Shown here: positions 44,902 to 54,525 of the stretch, piece by piece
Layout of the letters: every line of letters starts with the position of its first letter
How positions within the stretch are numbered: the first letter of the stretch is position 1
Source of the DNA: Paludibacteraceae bacterium
GTDB lineage: Bacteria > Bacteroidota > Bacteroidia > Bacteroidales > Paludibacteraceae
Length of the DNA stretch: 64,000 nt
Assembly (NCBI GenBank): GCA_017454915.1
Contig: JAFTCC010000062.1
Coordinates: forward strand, 30,736 to 94,735
Reading direction: 5' to 3'
Notes under the pieces: generated by a model
Told to the model about the DNA's origin: nothing
Database searches by the model: none
Seen by the model: the letters and a program-made list of their open reading frames with translations, nothing else
Made by a program: the position numbers and the translations under genes

Positions 44902-46029
44902 ATGAAAAAGATATTATTCATACTTGCTGCTGTTAGCGCGTTGTTCATTTCTTGTAAGGTTGATGAACCACCGGTTAACAACACCTCAGTTGAAGAAGTG
45001 CTTAACACTCGCGGCGAGCGCATCCTTTCCTATATGGAGATACTTGAACAGTTCACCACCGAAAGCGGTGTGTACAACCCTGTCCGCACACGCTCAGGCG
45101 ATAAAAATCTGTTCACTATTGATACCATAGCCTATGACATCAACGGCGATGGTATCTACAACGACGACGATGCTGTGTATTTTCTTGGTCGTGTCGTTTC
45201 TGACGACTTCACCGGCAATGTCTATAAGAACCTCTATCTGCAGGACGTGCTTGACCCCAAGCATGGTGTAACCGTACTTCTTGACGCATCAAGCCTTGGC
45301 GGTTTCTATCCCATGGGACAGGTAATCCTCATGCGGCTCAACGGACTCGCAATAGGCAAATATGCCAATAAATATGAAATCGGTGTCGCTTCATACTACA
45401 GCCGCACAACCGAAACGGCGATGAACGCAGCGCAAAAAGTAGGGTGGTGCGTAAGCAGAATACCTTTCAACCGCTTCCAGCGTTGGTCCGAGCGCATCGG
45501 CTTGGCTGACCGCTCAAAGATTGTGGAGACAGAAATGACGATACCCGAACTTCGCGCTGAAGCTGCAACAGACCTGCAGGGGCTTTGCGGACGTGTGGTT
45601 CGCATCAAAAACGTCCACTTTACAAGCGAGTATTATGACTATGGTAAACCCACGGCATGCACTAACGGCAATCCTCGTGAAGACACCAATGCTGCAGTGT
45701 TCGCTCCAACAACCGACTACAAAAACTTCTCGCAGTCGCGCATCTTCAAAGACGACGCGGATAATCATCTTGCAACGTCAGTCAGCGAGTTCGCCAAATT
45801 CGCTTACTACAAACTGCCCGCTGCAGAATACAAAGGCGATGTTGTCGGCATAGTAGGCTATTACTACGACAGAGCAGACAAGGAGGTTGACGACGGCGCT
45901 CTCACCATTACTATCCGTGGTATAGGTGTGGACGGCTCCATCAACGACCTGCAAGAGTTCCGTAATGCCAGCGGACAACTCTGGATACCAGAGGAGTGGC
46001 AGGCACCAGCTGAAACAACAGCACAATAA
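44902..46029 (+). CDS. DUF5689 family lipoprotein
   Basis: The 375-residue protein has a lipoprotein signal (ILFILAAVSALFISCK, Cys18). It contains a region of OB-like strands (FLGRVVSDDFTGNVYKNLYL, then VTVLLDASSLGG) and FVRIKNVHFTSEYYDYGK-type strands, consistent with DUF5689. It probably sits on the outer membrane beside the TonB receptor encoded upstream, perhaps as its substrate-binding partner. A strong terminator follows at 46047..46089. The DUF name is a memory match; the receptor pairing is the main support for a role. Confidence 0.78.
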   Translation: MKKILFILAAVSALFISCKVDEPPVNNTSVEEVLNTRGERILSYMEILEQFTTESGVYNPVRTRSGDKNLFTIDTIAYDINGDGIYNDDDAVYFLGRVVSDDFTGNVYKNLYLQDVLDPKHGVTVLLDASSLGGFYPMGQVILMRLNGLAIGKYANKYEIGVASYYSRTTETAMNAAQKVGWCVSRIPFNRFQRWSERIGLADRSKIVETEMTIPELRAEAATDLQGLCGRVVRIKNVHFTSEYYDYGKPTACTNGNPREDTNAAVFAPTTDYKNFSQSRIFKDDADNHLATSVSEFAKFAYYKLPAAEYKGDVVGIVGYYYDRADKEVDDGALTITIRGIGVDGSINDLQEFRNASGQLWIPEEWQAPAETTAQ

Positions 46030-46046
46030 AACTCGTCTAATAAAAT

Positions 46047-46089
46047 GCAAAGTACAAATACCATCTGGCGTTTGTACTTTGCTTTTTTT
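46047..46089 (+). terminator. Terminator after the DUF5689 gene
   Basis: A perfect 12-bp stem (46047-46058 with 46071-46082), a 12-base loop and seven T residues (46083-46089). Confidence 0.92.
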
Positions 46090-46175
46090 GAAATGCATTG
46101 GATTCTTTCCTTAATCGGCAACCCATCCAATGCGTCATATATTTTAATTGTAAATAGTAAAATAGTCAATACAGT

Positions 46176-46712
46176 TTGTCTTCTCTCGACTACATACTGC
46201 TAACGCCCGTCCTTTTCGGTTTGCTTCGCGGTTTGCTACGTGGGCTTGTCAAGGAGTTGCTGTCGCTTGTGAGCATAGTTGCAGGAGTTCTTGCCGCCAA
46301 GTTCTGTTCAGCCCCTGTCGCCAATGTCCTCCATACGTCGCTCAGCATTCCTGCCGTTTGGGCAAACTGGATAGCGTATGTAGTGATGTTCTTTGCCGTA
46401 GCCGCCCTCTGCACCTTGCTTCGCAAAATTATAATGCGCTTTATCAACAACCTCGACCTCGGAGGTTTCAACCGCCTCCTTGGTGCCGCATTCGGAGCTC
46501 TCAAGTGGGCGCTCGTCGTCAGCGTATGCCTCAACTTGCTTGCCATGGTCGAGGACAAGATACCTATAATTAAACCAGAGGAAAAACAAGCCTCTGTAAC
46601 ATACAAACCACTCTTCACCCTCGCCTCCACAGCCTGGACCTACGTCAAGTCAGAGCAATCACTGGCAGGCGAGGAACAACCTAATGAAGAACACTGCACA
46701 AACAAAAATTAA
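46176..46712 (+). CDS. CvpA family membrane protein
   Basis: The start is TTG 46176: an in-frame stop lies at 46158 and no ATG or GTG occurs between. The 178-residue protein has four hydrophobic segments in the first ~130 residues and opens like CvpA: SLDYILLTPVLFGLLRGLLRGLVKE in general shape, with the pattern of a hydrophobic helix then Gly/Arg repeats. CvpA proteins are inner-membrane proteins linked to colicin V export and purine-regulated expression in E. coli, and their exact role in Bacteroidetes is unclear. It follows a strong terminator, so it must have its own promoter, which I did not find. Confidence 0.8.
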   Translation: MSSLDYILLTPVLFGLLRGLLRGLVKELLSLVSIVAGVLAAKFCSAPVANVLHTSLSIPAVWANWIAYVVMFFAVAALCTLLRKIIMRFINNLDLGGFNRLLGAAFGALKWALVVSVCLNLLAMVEDKIPIIKPEEKQASVTYKPLFTLASTAWTYVKSEQSLAGEEQPNEEHCTNKN

Positions 46713-46908
46713 TTTTCATATCTTGTGCCCGTATGGAATATGGTCGCCTGCCGTGGCTGTACGTTGTTGACCTCCGCACGTCGCTGGTGCGATATGCGGT
46801 TACAGCAGAGGTGACCGCTTCCCAGTCAATCAAACTGAACCTCTTTATTGGATAGATTTTTGTGTCACCGCTAACGCGGTTTTTCGTATGTGGTTGTGTG
46901 GTGCGTGT

Positions 46909-46942
46909 CCGTGGGTTGCGCAGGCTTACCCACGGCTTTTTT
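46909..46942 (+). terminator. Terminator-like hairpin inside the repeat island
   Basis: CCGTGGGT (46909-46916) pairs with ACCCACGG (46928-46935), followed by a T run. It might end transcription from cvpA or from an unrecognised RNA. Confidence 0.65.
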
Positions 46943-47212
46943 GTGTCACCGCTAACGCGGTGTGGGGTGTGGGGATGAGGTTGTGATAGTTATTCAAGGG
47001 CACGCCGTTAGCGTGCATATTGTCGGATATGCAGACCACCGCAAGTCGCTGGTGCGACATGCGGTTACCGCAGAGGTGACCGCTCCGCGGTCAGTCATGC
47101 GGGAGTGTGGATGGTGTGTGAATAATATGTGGATGGTAGTGTAGTGTACGAGTCGTGCGGTGTGGTGGTGTGTGAATAATATGTGGATGGTAGTGGCGTG
47201 GGGTGTGGATGG

Positions 47213-47254
47213 TGCAAAAAAAATCCGCAGTGGACGTTGGTTCACTGCGGATTT
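47213..47254 (-). terminator. Terminator of the glucan phosphorylase gene
   Basis: A perfect 12-bp stem (47221-47232 with 47243-47254) is followed on the minus strand by a T run (47216-47223). It is 23 bases past the stop codon. Confidence 0.9.
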
Positions 47255-47277
47255 GTAATGATTTGTTTTTGATGTTC

Positions 47278-49836
47278 TTAGAGCCAGCGGACGTAGCAGA
47301 AGTCCATGCGGTGGGGCAGGAGTTCGTTCTTTGGGAACATGCGGAAGGCGTACTTGAGGGCACCGGCGTAATCGAGCTGGTAATCAAGTTCGTAGTAGAG
47401 TCTGCTGCCTTCTGTTTTGACGAGTTTGAACTCTTCGACGTTGTAGAGCACATCGTTGTTCTGCGCATCGGGTTTTGTGGCTACGAGTTCGATGCCTATG
47501 CCACGGTCGTTGAGTTCGTGTGTGTCAAGTGTGATTTGTATTTTGTATGTTTTTCCGACTTGCGGGTCGTTGATGAAGTCGTCTGGTGTGATGACGCTGA
47601 CGGCTTCGATGCGTTCCCAATTGGCGGCAATCTGCTGTTTCCAGTTGACGATTTCATGCACTTTTGCGTAGTTGTTGGCTTGCAGCATCTGGCTGCGGCG
47701 TGCCATTTTGCAGTAGAAGCGGTCGAAATAGTCGTCCATCATGCGCTTTGTAGTGAAGCGTGGTGTGATTTGGCTGAGTGAGTTTTTGATGACTTGCACC
47801 CATTCTGGTGAATAACCTTTTGAGTTGCGCGCATAGTAGAGAGGCACGATTTCGTTTTCGAGCATTGAGTAGATTGTAGCAGCGTCGAGTTGGTCTTGGT
47901 GCTGCTGGTTTTCGTAAGTGCGCTTGTCGGTGAGTGCCCATCCGGCTCCTTTAACATATCCTTCGAGCCACCATCCGTCAAGTACAGAGAAGTTGAGCAC
48001 GCCGTTCATTTGTGCTTTTTCGCCAGATGTGCCAGATGCCTCAAGTGGGCGGGTAGGAGTGTTGAGCCATACGTCAACGCCAGATATGAGGCGTTTTGCG
48101 AGGCGCATGTCGTAGTTCTCGAGGAATATGATTTTTCCGAGGAACTGTGGCATACGGCTTATTTCGACGATGCGGCGTATGAGTCCTTGTCCGCCTCCGT
48201 CAGCAGGGTGTGCTTTACCTGTGAAGAGGAACTGCACTGGACGGGTGGGGTTGTTGACTATTTTTTCAAGTCTCTCAAGGTCGGTGAATAGCAGGTGCGC
48301 GCGTTTGTAAGTGGCGAAACGGCGTCCGAAACCAATGACGAGCGAGTTGGGGTTGATGCGCTCAAGTATGCTCATGATGCGCGACGGGTCGCCTTGTGTC
48401 TTGAGCCAGTTTTCCTGGAACTGCTCGCGAATGTAGTCGATGAGCTTGTTTTTGAGCCCCATGTGCGTGTTCCAGATGAGTTCATCGGGTACTTGCTGTA
48501 TTTTTTCCCAAATTTTGAGGTTTGACTCGTCATCGTAGAATGCCTTTGTGAAAATCTTTTCATAAACTGCTTTCCACTCTGACGCTGCCCATGTGCCGAG
48601 GTGTACGCCGTTGGTGACGTAGCTGACGTGGAGTTCTTCGGGGAAGTATCCTTTCCAGAGTGGTGCGAACATTTTTTGTGACACTTTTCCGTGGAGCCGG
48701 CTTACGCCGTTGGCTTCTTGGCATGTGTTGAGTGCGAATACAGACATGCAGAATCGTCCGTATCCTGGTGTTTCGCGTCCCATGTCGATGAATTCGCTCC
48801 ATGTGAGCCCCAGTTGTTCGGGATATCCGCCCATATAGCGTCCGAAGAGTTCTTCTTCGAAATAGTCGTGTCCTGCGGGGACTGGTGTGTGCACGGTGTA
48901 AAGTGATGATGCGCGAACGACTTCAAGTGCTTGGTTGAAGTTGAGCCCTTCTTCGCGAATATAGTCGGCAAGGCGTTGCACGTTGATGAATGCCGCATGT
49001 CCCTCGTTGCAGTGGTAGATGTCTTTTTTGATGCCCATTTTTTTGAGGGCGAGTATTCCTCCAATGCCGAGCATAATCTCTTGTTTGAGGCGGTTTTCGT
49101 TGTCGCCTCCATAGAGTTGGTGAGTGATTGAGCGGTCATAGTCGCTGTTGAGTTCGTTGTCAGTGTCGAGCAGGAAGAGGTTGATGCGTCCTACTTCCAC
49201 GCGCCATACGTATGCGTAGATGATGCGTCCGGGGTAGGGTACTTCAACAACGAGCGGTGTGTTGTCGGCGTTGCGCACTTGTGTGATGGGCAGGTTGTTG
49301 AAGTTTTGTGCTTCGTAGTTGGCAATCTGCTGTCCTTCCATCGAGAGTGTCTGCGTGAAATATCCGTACCTGTAGAGGAATCCGACGGCAGCCATGTCGA
49401 CGTTGGAGTCGGATGCTTCTTTGAGATAGTCACCGGCGAGCACTCCGAGGCCGCCTGAATATATTTTGAGGACCTCGGTGAGTCCATATTCCATTGAGAA
49501 GTAAGCTACTGACGGGCGGTCGCCTTTGCGTGGCGTGTCCATGTATGCGCGGAAATCGCTGTACACTTTGTCAAGCGTGGCAAGAAAAGCTTTGTCTTCA
49601 GCCATTTCGGTGAGTTTGTCGTAGCTGAGTATTCGCAGCAGTACGGTGGGGTTAGAAGAGGCTTTTTTCCATGCAGCCTCGTCAATATGGCGGAACATGT
49701 TTTTTGCTTCGGTGTTCCACACCCACCACAGATTTTGTGATATTTCTTCGAGTTTTTTGAGTTTATCAGGTAAATTGGTTTTTACGCTGATTTCTTTCCA
49801 TGTAACCTGATTGACGTTGTTGACGTTAAGTTTCAT
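47278..49836 (-). CDS. Alpha-glucan (glycogen) phosphorylase
   Basis: This 852-residue GT35 enzyme releases glucose-1-phosphate from glycogen or starch-like glucans. The N-terminal part (residues ~10-110) matches the DUF3417 region of the short bacterial phosphorylase type; then come [30 protein letters not shown] and HTPVPAGHD. The C-terminal PLP site is visible in [16 protein letters not shown], where the Lys carries the cofactor and the preceding GTSGEK stretch is the phosphate-binding loop. It is longer than the minimal type by ~100 residues at the C-terminus. It has its own promoter (49906..49938) and terminator, and no other glycogen gene is adjacent. Confidence 0.95.
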   Translation of the reverse strand: MKLNVNNVNQVTWKEISVKTNLPDKLKKLEEISQNLWWVWNTEAKNMFRHIDEAAWKKASSNPTVLLRILSYDKLTEMAEDKAFLATLDKVYSDFRAYMDTPRKGDRPSVAYFSMEYGLTEVLKIYSGGLGVLAGDYLKEASDSNVDMAAVGFLYRYGYFTQTLSMEGQQIANYEAQNFNNLPITQVRNADNTPLVVEVPYPGRIIYAYVWRVEVGRINLFLLDTDNELNSDYDRSITHQLYGGDNENRLKQEIMLGIGGILALKKMGIKKDIYHCNEGHAAFINVQRLADYIREEGLNFNQALEVVRASSLYTVHTPVPAGHDYFEEELFGRYMGGYPEQLGLTWSEFIDMGRETPGYGRFCMSVFALNTCQEANGVSRLHGKVSQKMFAPLWKGYFPEELHVSYVTNGVHLGTWAASEWKAVYEKIFTKAFYDDESNLKIWEKIQQVPDELIWNTHMGLKNKLIDYIREQFQENWLKTQGDPSRIMSILERINPNSLVIGFGRRFATYKRAHLLFTDLERLEKIVNNPTRPVQFLFTGKAHPADGGGQGLIRRIVEISRMPQFLGKIIFLENYDMRLAKRLISGVDVWLNTPTRPLEASGTSGEKAQMNGVLNFSVLDGWWLEGYVKGAGWALTDKRTYENQQHQDQLDAATIYSMLENEIVPLYYARNSKGYSPEWVQVIKNSLSQITPRFTTKRMMDDYFDRFYCKMARRSQMLQANNYAKVHEIVNWKQQIAANWERIEAVSVITPDDFINDPQVGKTYKIQITLDTHELNDRGIGIELVATKPDAQNNDVLYNVEEFKLVKTEGSRLYYELDYQLDYAGALKYAFRMFPKNELLPHRMDFCYVRWL

Positions 49837-49905
49837 AATGGTTATGTTTATTTATTTGATTTGCAAAGTGTTAAAATGGGGTCATGACGCACCTCAATTT
49901 GGGTG

Positions 49906-49938
49906 CAAATTTAGTGATTTTTTTTGAATTTTGCAAAA
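49906..49938 (-). promoter_or_regulatory. Promoter of the glucan phosphorylase gene
   Basis: On the minus strand TTTG (49935-49938), a 21-base spacer and TAAATTTG (49906-49913). The 5' leader is about 60-65 bases. Confidence 0.72.
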
Positions 49939-49995
49939 ATATAGTTGTTTAGGCAGGTTATAATTCCTATCGTGGTTGGTTATAGTACTAACAAA

Positions 49996-50034
49996 TTGAA
50001 CTCCAAAAGTTTTGATATAACTTTTGGAGTTCAA
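49996..50034 (-). terminator. Hairpin after the outer-membrane protein gene
   Basis: A perfect 16-bp stem (49996-50011 with 50019-50034) with a 7-base loop lies 27 bases past the stop at 50061. The T run is weak, so it may act as a terminator or an RNA stabiliser. Confidence 0.7.
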
Positions 50035-50060
50035 TGGCGTATTGAGTTTAAGTGTGTTGA

Positions 50061-50747
50061 TTAGAATGTGTAGCGCAGTGATGCCCCGAAATCGTAGAGT
50101 CCGCGCATGTGGTAACGCACTTGGGTGTTGTAGTTGGCAGGGTTGGCAATGTCAGGGTTGCTGTCTGTGTTGACTGGTTTTTTGTTAGGGTTTCCGAGTC
50201 GTCCGAAATCTGCACCAATAAGCGGTCGCCAGTCGAGAGAGATTGATAGTGGCACGCTTGGCAGCTGGTATTCGAATTCGAGGTTAAGCACAAGTCCTGC
50301 ATATCCTGCGAATCCGTAACCTGTTTTAGCATAATCTGTTCTGTGTTGTGCAAGGATTTCTGCGGCATGTGCTGAGTTGTCGCTCCAGACTTTTGTGGAG
50401 CCCGTTTTATTACCGTTTTCGTCAAACTCGTCGATCCAGAGTTTTTTTCTCCAAAGGTGGTCGAACTCATAACCGCCACCGATGCCGAATCCGGCGATCA
50501 TATACCAGTCTGATGAACCGAGGTTGATTTCCCAGTTGTAGGTAACGGCGAGTTCCAGTCCTCTTCCTTTTTTGCTGAATCCTGACCATCCGAGGTCATA
50601 TTGCATGACGTTGCCGTTAGCAGTGTAGTGTTGCAGGCTTGCCCATGCTCCGTTTCCGAGGCGCACACCGATTGCGCGCGGTTCGAGCGACATAGCGCAC
50701 TGTGCGGTGAAAAGCACAAGTGCTGCGAAAAGTACTAAACGTTTCAT
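50061..50747 (-). CDS. Small outer-membrane beta-barrel protein, unknown function
   Basis: The 228-residue protein has a signal peptide (LVLFAALVLFTAQCAMS) and the alternating pattern of a small barrel, with glycine-rich turns (AGFGIGGGYEFD, GYGFAGYAGLVLNLEFEYQ) and a C-terminal aromatic strand ending in RYTF. It is probably an 8-10 strand porin-like or OmpA/OmpX-type protein. The gene follows the coiled-coil gene by 41 bases and may be the last gene of the yidC-gldB-ruvX-murF transcript. No function can be assigned. Confidence 0.7.
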   Translation of the reverse strand: MKRLVLFAALVLFTAQCAMSLEPRAIGVRLGNGAWASLQHYTANGNVMQYDLGWSGFSKKGRGLELAVTYNWEINLGSSDWYMIAGFGIGGGYEFDHLWRKKLWIDEFDENGNKTGSTKVWSDNSAHAAEILAQHRTDYAKTGYGFAGYAGLVLNLEFEYQLPSVPLSISLDWRPLIGADFGRLGNPNKKPVNTDSNPDIANPANYNTQVRYHMRGLYDFGASLRYTF

Positions 50748-50788
50748 ATTGTTAGTTTTAGGTTAATAATACTAAAGTAATTGCGGTT

Positions 50789-51673
50789 TTATTTTTCAAT
50801 TTTGAACCCGTATTCTCCAATCATGTTACCTTCGGCAAAAAATTCAGCGCGGTAGTTGCCAATTGGCAGTAGTTGGTTGACGGTGTAATATAGCACGAAA
50901 GCTTCCTGTTCTCCGGTATATTCGAAATCGCTCTTAAGTGTGTAGGGTACTTCTGCGCCCTCATAGGTGAATGTTCCGGCGTTGCCAAGGACTTCGCTGT
51001 CGGGGCGTACAAGGCGCAGATATACTGTTTTTTCACCAGGCTCTGCCGAAACGTTTTTGTTGATGTTGAAGTTGATTTGGAGTTTTGCAATTTTTTTGTA
51101 GTGTTCTGTTTGTTTGCCACGCTCGTTGAGCCATGTTACTTTGAAGCCTGACGTTTCAAGCATCTGCGCACGTGTTACGACTTCGGTGAGCTGCTCTTTC
51201 TCCTGCTGCAGTTGCTCAGCCTGAAGTGTGATTTGTGCGAGGTTGTCTTTCACTTGTTTGTTTTCTATAGCGAGTTGCTCGTTGGTTCTGCTCAATGAGT
51301 CGATTTGGTGAACATATTGCACCATGACGGCTCTGACGGTTGCGAGTTCCTTTTTGAGTGCAGTGATTTTTTTAGCGTCGTTGGCTTTAGTCATTCTGAG
51401 TTCTTCGAGCAGGTCGCGCACGTGCTGCTGTTCTTCGGAGAGCAGACGGACGAGCGAGTCGTTGGATAGTGTGGATGTATAGCCGTCATACTGCATGGCG
51501 AGTTTTTCGTACTCTTCTTCCATCTCCTCTTTTTCAAATGCAGCAATTTCTTCCATTGCTTTCGCGTTTTCTTCGGCTTTTTTAGTGCGCGACATACTGA
51601 GCGCAAGCCCAATTGCGAGTGCGGCGATGATGACACCGCAAGCTGTGATGATGAGGATGTTTTTCTTATCCAT
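50789..51673 (-). CDS. Membrane-anchored coiled-coil protein with C-terminal beta domain
   Basis: The 294-residue protein has one N-terminal membrane anchor (about 6-27), a long charged coiled coil (about 35-170, many Glu, Lys, Gln and Leu heptads) and a C-terminal beta-rich domain (VTWLNERGKQ, then VYLRLVRPDSEVLG and YTGEQEAFVLYYTVNQ). It is likely periplasmic. I do not recognise a named family. It lies 44 bases after murF and 41 bases before the small barrel gene, which suggests an envelope-assembly role within that operon, but no partner is proven. Confidence 0.72.
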   Translation of the reverse strand: MDKKNILIITACGVIIAALAIGLALSMSRTKKAEENAKAMEEIAAFEKEEMEEEYEKLAMQYDGYTSTLSNDSLVRLLSEEQQHVRDLLEELRMTKANDAKKITALKKELATVRAVMVQYVHQIDSLSRTNEQLAIENKQVKDNLAQITLQAEQLQQEKEQLTEVVTRAQMLETSGFKVTWLNERGKQTEHYKKIAKLQINFNINKNVSAEPGEKTVYLRLVRPDSEVLGNAGTFTYEGAEVPYTLKSDFEYTGEQEAFVLYYTVNQLLPIGNYRAEFFAEGNMIGEYGFKIEK

Positions 51674-51717
51674 GGCGTTTTGTTTTTATTCTTTTCTTTT
51701 GTTTATTGGCCGTTAAT

Positions 51718-53013
51718 TTACAGCAGTGTTGTTATTGTGTCGAGCCTGTTGCTGTGCGATCCTTTTATAAGGATTGTTTTGCCATGCACAGGCTGGTCTT
51801 TGAGGCACTGCATGAGTTGGGCAGTGGTGCTAAAAATGGTAAAGCCGCTGTCTGTTTCTCTGAAGTTGTCGCCCACGAGCATCACATCGTTAAAGCCGAG
51901 TTGTCGTATGATGTTGATGATATGCTGATGCGCTTCTTTTTGATACTCTCCGAGTTCCCCCATCTGTCCTATGATAAGCAAAGGCTTGTCAGGTTGAATG
52001 GCCTTGAAGTTACGCAGTGCGGCTTCCATGCTTGTCGGGTTGGCGTTGTAAGCATCAACAATAAGGGTGTTGTTGGCTGTTTTGAGAAGTTGAGAGCGGT
52101 TGTTGGTTGGACGGTAGTTTTCTATCGCTGTTTTGCATTGTCCGATGCTCACTCCAAAATGTGTTGCCACGGCAATAGCGGCAAGCACGTTCTCGGCGTT
52201 GTATTGCCCGATGAGGTTGGTCTGTATTTTTGTGTTGTTTACGCTTAAAGCGAGCATGCAGCTGTTGTCGTGCCCGGTTATTTCAGCGTGCGTATGCGCC
52301 TCGTTCCCGATGGCATATTCTATGCGTTTCAGTCCGCGCTTTTCTGATTCTTTGAGCAATATGTTGTTGGCGGAGTTGACGAATATGAATCCGTCATGCG
52401 CACGCAGGTAGTCGTAAAGTTCACATTTAGTTTTGATTACTCCGTCAAACGAGCCGAATCCTTGCAGGTGCGCTTTGCCCACATTGGTGATAATTCCGCA
52501 TGTCGGGTGGGCGATGTCAACGAGTTCGTTTATATCGCCAGGGTGGCTTGCCCCCATTTCAATGATGGCAATTTGTGTGTCGCACGGCATGGCGAGCAGC
52601 GTTAGTGGCACACCGATATGGTTGTTGAGGTTACCTTGCGTGTAGTGAATGCGGAACTTCTGTGCAAGGCATGCTGCGATGAGTTCTTTGGTTGTTGTTT
52701 TGCCGTTAGTGCCAGTGATGCCTACCATAGGTATGTCAAATTCATCGCGGTACTGCGCTGCTGTCTGTTGTAATGCTTTGAGTGTGTCGTCAACAAGAAG
52801 ATAGCTGCTGTCGTCAATCGCTGCCGAGGGGTCGTCAACTACTGCGAGCGCGGCACCATTGGCGAGTGCGGCTGCGGCATATTGGTTGCCGTCGAAGTTG
52901 TCTCCTTTAAGTGCGAAAAACACGCATCCCTTTTGGCAGTTTCGGCTATCTGTGCTGACTGTGATGGCACTGCCGGGTTCTAAATGGAGTTTATGTCGTA
53001 TTTGATGTAACAT
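51718..53013 (-). CDS. murF: UDP-N-acetylmuramoyl-tripeptide--D-alanyl-D-alanine ligase
   Basis: MurF adds D-Ala-D-Ala to the UDP-MurNAc tripeptide in the cytoplasm, completing the peptidoglycan precursor. The 431-residue protein has the N-terminal domain (FFALKGDNFDGNQYAAAAL), the ATP site GITGTNGKTTTKELI, the central-domain motifs EMGASHPGDI and NVGKAHLQGFGS, and the C-terminal domain with DAYNANPTSMEAAL. All are diagnostic of MurF. It is in the yidC-gldB-ruvX-murF operon; no other mur genes are nearby, so the usual division cluster lies elsewhere. Confidence 0.96.
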   Translation of the reverse strand: MLHQIRHKLHLEPGSAITVSTDSRNCQKGCVFFALKGDNFDGNQYAAAALANGAALAVVDDPSAAIDDSSYLLVDDTLKALQQTAAQYRDEFDIPMVGITGTNGKTTTKELIAACLAQKFRIHYTQGNLNNHIGVPLTLLAMPCDTQIAIIEMGASHPGDINELVDIAHPTCGIITNVGKAHLQGFGSFDGVIKTKCELYDYLRAHDGFIFVNSANNILLKESEKRGLKRIEYAIGNEAHTHAEITGHDNSCMLALSVNNTKIQTNLIGQYNAENVLAAIAVATHFGVSIGQCKTAIENYRPTNNRSQLLKTANNTLIVDAYNANPTSMEAALRNFKAIQPDKPLLIIGQMGELGEYQKEAHQHIINIIRQLGFNDVMLVGDNFRETDSGFTIFSTTAQLMQCLKDQPVHGKTILIKGSHSNRLDTITTLL

Positions 53014-53057
53014 ATTGAGTCGAAGGCCGAGTTATTTGCTATTTGACAATTTATATG

Positions 53058-53498
53058 TTAATAAGCGAGAGGCGTCTGAAGGGTGGTGGGGCTTAGGCTT
53101 TCGAGGTATGTTTGCAGGATTATGGTTGCTGCAATTTTATCCACGAGGGCTTTATCCTGCCTCTTCTTTTTCCCGATGCCGCTTTCAATCATTGCTTTGT
53201 GCGCGAGTGTGGACGTGAAGCGCTCATCGGCGTACACGATAGGGATGTTAAAACGCTTTTCAAATGCCCTTTTGAACTCGCTTACTCGCTGCATGTTTTC
53301 AGACGCCTGTCCGTTGAGTTTTTGAGGATGCCCGAGCACAACCGTCTCGACTTCTTCTTTGCTGAGATATTCGTTAAGGAATGGCAGCAATTTTTGCGTT
53401 GGAATGGTGTCGAGCGGTGTGGCGGTGATTTTAAGTGGGTCAGTAACAGCCAGGCCCGTGCGTTTTTGCCCGTAGTCTATGGCAAGTATTCTTGGCAT
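53058..53498 (-). CDS. ruvX: Putative pre-16S rRNA nuclease / Holliday-junction resolvase family protein (RuvX/YqgF)
   Basis: The longer open frame extends upstream into gldB; the real start is ATG 53498 (MPRILAIDYGQKRTG), giving 146 residues, the normal length. YqgF/RuvX RNase H-fold signatures are present: AIDYGQKRTGLAV, VLGHPQKLNGQAS, YADERFTST and a late DKIAATIILQ. The family trims the 5' end of pre-16S rRNA and has been linked to Holliday-junction processing. It follows gldB by 10 bases and is 44 bases before murF. Confidence 0.92.
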   Translation of the reverse strand: MPRILAIDYGQKRTGLAVTDPLKITATPLDTIPTQKLLPFLNEYLSKEEVETVVLGHPQKLNGQASENMQRVSEFKRAFEKRFNIPIVYADERFTSTLAHKAMIESGIGKKKRQDKALVDKIAATIILQTYLESLSPTTLQTPLAY

Positions 53499-53508
53499 AT
53501 TAAACTTA

Positions 53509-54525
53509 TCAAGGGTTGTATCCCGACTTTTGCAGAATGCTTTGCGCGTCATTGTCCGCCATGAGTTCTTGCATGGTAACATCAGTGTTATTTTCCATGT
53601 AAGAGTTGATAATCCGATATCCGAACCATGTTCCCATCCTCCCCGGTGAGTCAGGTGAGATTGGATCGGTGAATGGCGCGTCAAACAGATATTGCTTTTG
53701 TATGAAGCCGTCAGTTGTGAACAGAGCCTTATTGTCGAGCAGTGCTCCCCATGCGGCGCGTTCGTTGTCGATGCACCACCGCCACTGTTGAGGCGTGTAT
53801 TCAATGATTTCATTGTCTTTCACGTCGGGAAAGACAACGCTGAGCAGGTAGAGCATTTTTCCATAGTAAAGCATCAGGTCGAGAAGCCGAACTTGATTAT
53901 TGTTATATGGGAAGTTTTGGAATAGGGTGGTTGAGACGACATCCGCCGCGATGCATTCGCGCCTCATGCCATAAAGTTGGTAGTTATATACATTGGCGAG
54001 TTCGCCGTACACCCAATAGTCGCTGCCAAGATACCTGTCCACTCCAACTCCAATCAGGTTGTCGCCAACGATGATTGAGTTGTTGAATCCTGAAATGAAG
54101 AAAAAGATGTCAGGAACTTGAATTTGTGGGTAAAAAATGTGCAGTCGTGCGTATGCTTTGCTTATATCGTTTTCGATGTCCGCTGCATCGTCAATGACTT
54201 CCTGCACTTTGCCGTTTGTTGACTTGTAGAGCGTGTCAGTAAGGAAAACAGCCCAGTCTTGGTAGAGGTAGTTGGTTATCGTGCTGTCATAGCCGAGCGT
54301 GTTCGCCCACAGGTTAAACTCTCTGGGGTGCTCTGCGGCGATTTTTTTTAGTCCGGCAGTCGATTTGGCTGGGTTGATGTTCATGAGCATCAGATCCATG
54401 CGCGTGATATTCACTTGCTCGGGTTTGATGTTGTCGTCAAGGTTACGGAATCGTTTCCGTCCTCCGGGGCACGAACACAGCGTAACCGCGACCGCTAAAA
54501 GTAATATTAAGCGCAGTGCTTTCAT
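53509..54525 (-). CDS. gldB: GldB family gliding-motility-type lipoprotein
   Basis: The 338-residue protein has a lipoprotein signal (ILLLAVAVTLCSCPGG). The mature part fits GldB: NITRMDLMLMNINP, YPQIQVPDIFFFISGFNNSI and VGVDRYLGSDY, with a C-terminal PGRMGTWFGYRIINSYM. In Flavobacterium gldB is needed for gliding and type IX secretion; Bacteroidales that do not glide also keep it. Its stop and the yidC stop/start overlap by four bases (ATGA), so it is translationally coupled to yidC. This could serve the type IX-like tails seen on two secreted proteins in this window. Confidence 0.85.
   Translation of the reverse strand: MKALRLILLLAVAVTLCSCPGGRKRFRNLDDNIKPEQVNITRMDLMLMNINPAKSTAGLKKIAAEHPREFNLWANTLGYDSTITNYLYQDWAVFLTDTLYKSTNGKVQEVIDDAADIENDISKAYARLHIFYPQIQVPDIFFFISGFNNSIIVGDNLIGVGVDRYLGSDYWVYGELANVYNYQLYGMRRECIAADVVSTTLFQNFPYNNNQVRLLDLMLYYGKMLYLLSVVFPDVKDNEIIEYTPQQWRWCIDNERAAWGALLDNKALFTTDGFIQKQYLFDAPFTDPISPDSPGRMGTWFGYRIINSYMENNTDVTMQELMADNDAQSILQKSGYNP

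Larger units (their letters stand above)
46713..47277. repeat. Gene-free island with palindromes and direct repeats
   Basis: This 565-base stretch has no supportable gene. It holds: two copies of a 20-base block with the palindrome ACCGCTAACGCGGT (46861-46880 and 46942-46961); a related palindrome GCACGCCGTTAGCGTGC (47000-47016); an imperfect direct repeat of about 64 bases (46770-46833 and 47035-47097); a 29-base direct repeat with a 54-base period (47113-47141 and 47167-47195); and a hairpin with T run (46909-46942). The phosphorylase terminator lies at its right edge. Confidence 0.8.

Noticed and set aside
47203..47781. 192-residue plus-strand frame opposite the glucan phosphorylase gene
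   Set aside because: It is the reverse-strand shadow of a well-supported phosphorylase, including its terminator.
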